DNA of 23,923 nucleotides from a virus: positions 1-23,923 of IMG/VR virus record IMGVR_UViG_3300017788_000170. One strand, given 5' to 3'. Shown here piece by piece: positions 23,660 to 23,923 of this stretch. Within the stretch, counting starts at the first letter, position 1. The number at the start of each line of letters is the position of its first letter. Position numbers and translations under genes: made by a program. A model generated the notes under the pieces. It had not been told where the DNA came from, ran no database searches, and saw only the letters and a program-made list of their open reading frames with translations.

Positions 23660-23667
23660 TATTTAGT
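23660..23667 (-). promoter_or_regulatory. Candidate late promoter box ACTAAATA for the tape-measure gene
   Basis: The minus strand reads ACTAAATAG, with the shared TAAATA core. It is 54 bases before the ATG at 23605. It faces the plus-strand box at 23631-23638, so the two predicted start sites (about 23654 and 23644) point into each other. Confidence 0.42.
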
Positions 23668-23668
23668 T

Positions 23669-23674
23669 GGAGGA
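23669..23674 (+). promoter_or_regulatory. Shine-Dalgarno site supporting a GTG start
   Basis: GGAGGA is followed by seven bases and then GTG at 23682. No ATG in frame lies near, so this strong site decides the GTG start of the baseplate gene. Confidence 0.85.
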
Positions 23675-23681
23675 AATAACC

Positions 23682-23923
23682 GTGGTCGAACAGAATCCAT
23701 TGCAGAAGTATTATAGACAGCCTAAAATCTATATTAGATTGCCTAGTTCCGGTAGCTATTATCCCCCGGGATCGTTAGAGAGATCAAACAACGGTGAGTA
23801 TCCGGTATTCTCGATGACTGCCAGAGATGAACTGTTGATAAGAACGCCCGATGCGCTGTTAAACGGACAAGCTACCGTGGATATGATACAAAACTGCGTG
23901 CCGAACATACGCAATGCCTGGGA
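23682..23923 (+). CDS. Baseplate hub-type protein, T4 gp26-like (3' end outside window)
   Basis: Only the first 80 codons lie in the window. The sequence begins with GTG (read as Met) and then VEQNPLQKYYRQPKIYIRLP counting the start, followed by SSGSYYPPGS, PVFSMTARDELLIRTPDALL and NGQATVDMIQNCVPNIRNAW. The pattern of a proline-flanked beta start, MTAxDEL, TPDALLNGQ and CVPxI is what I know from proteins annotated as baseplate hub (gp26-type) in marine T4-like phages. Such proteins take part in assembling the central hub of the baseplate. It stands back to back with the tape-measure gene, another hub-linked function. Reading as coding is secure; the gp26 name is from memory and needs a profile search. 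Confidence 0.7.
   Translation, partial: MVEQNPLQKYYRQPKIYIRLPSSGSYYPPGSLERSNNGEYPVFSMTARDELLIRTPDALLNGQATVDMIQNCVPNIRNAW

Noticed and set aside
23610-23660. Sigma-70-like TTGATT/TATACT pair upstream of the tape-measure gene
   Set aside because: Eighteen-base spacing is acceptable, but such pairs are common in AT-rich DNA and the other gene starts show a different, T4-late-like signal.

Overview
The window is part of the virion-structure region of a T4-like contractile-tailed phage (Caudoviricetes, former Myoviridae). The portal, prohead protease, scaffold and major capsid proteins lie in the T4 order 20-21-22-23. Proteins resembling T4 gp14 and gp15 and a tape-measure-like protein are also present. 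The style of the large fibre proteins (an N-terminus starting [10 protein letters not shown], repeated DVSDLTDT, and the wording NIIVLN...GIEIDRG) is what I know from marine, mostly cyanobacterial, T4-like phages. No photosynthesis or other host-diagnostic gene is present, so the host is undetermined. The DNA is AT-rich and gene-dense. No stretch longer than about 110 bases lacks a gene, and I saw no tRNA, rRNA, insertion sequence or CRISPR array.

Layout: (1) 1-2810, minus: 3'-truncated collagen-like fibre protein carrying a complete cupredoxin-like (type 1 copper) domain. (2) 2858-6211, plus: gp14-like neck protein, gp15-like tail completion protein with a long C-terminal extension, and a Nudix hydrolase. 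(3) 6208-14551, minus: a 2017-residue fibre/beta-helix protein and four small virion-type genes, converging tail to tail on the Nudix gene so that both stop codons share one TTAA. (4) 14616-18408, minus: major capsid protein, scaffold, prohead protease and an acidic prohead-core-like protein, ending at a strong intrinsic terminator. (5) 18509-23605, minus: a putative DUF115/glycosyltransferase-like protein, a small conserved protein, the portal and the tape measure. (6) 23682-end, plus: start of a baseplate gene resembling the gp26-type hub protein.

The genes form a late module. Portal, scaffold, core protein and protease build and mature the prohead. The gp14/gp15-like pair closes the neck and tail. 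The tape measure and the gp26-like gene belong to the tail/baseplate hub. The large repeat-rich proteins are candidate fibres or decorations.

The most distinctive non-coding signal is a T4-late-promoter-like box, NNTAAATA, found in correct orientation in six gaps preceding gene or operon starts (eight copies). In three cases it lies only 5-7 bases before an ATG that lacks a Shine-Dalgarno sequence, which predicts leaderless late mRNAs. Two gaps hold paired opposing boxes.
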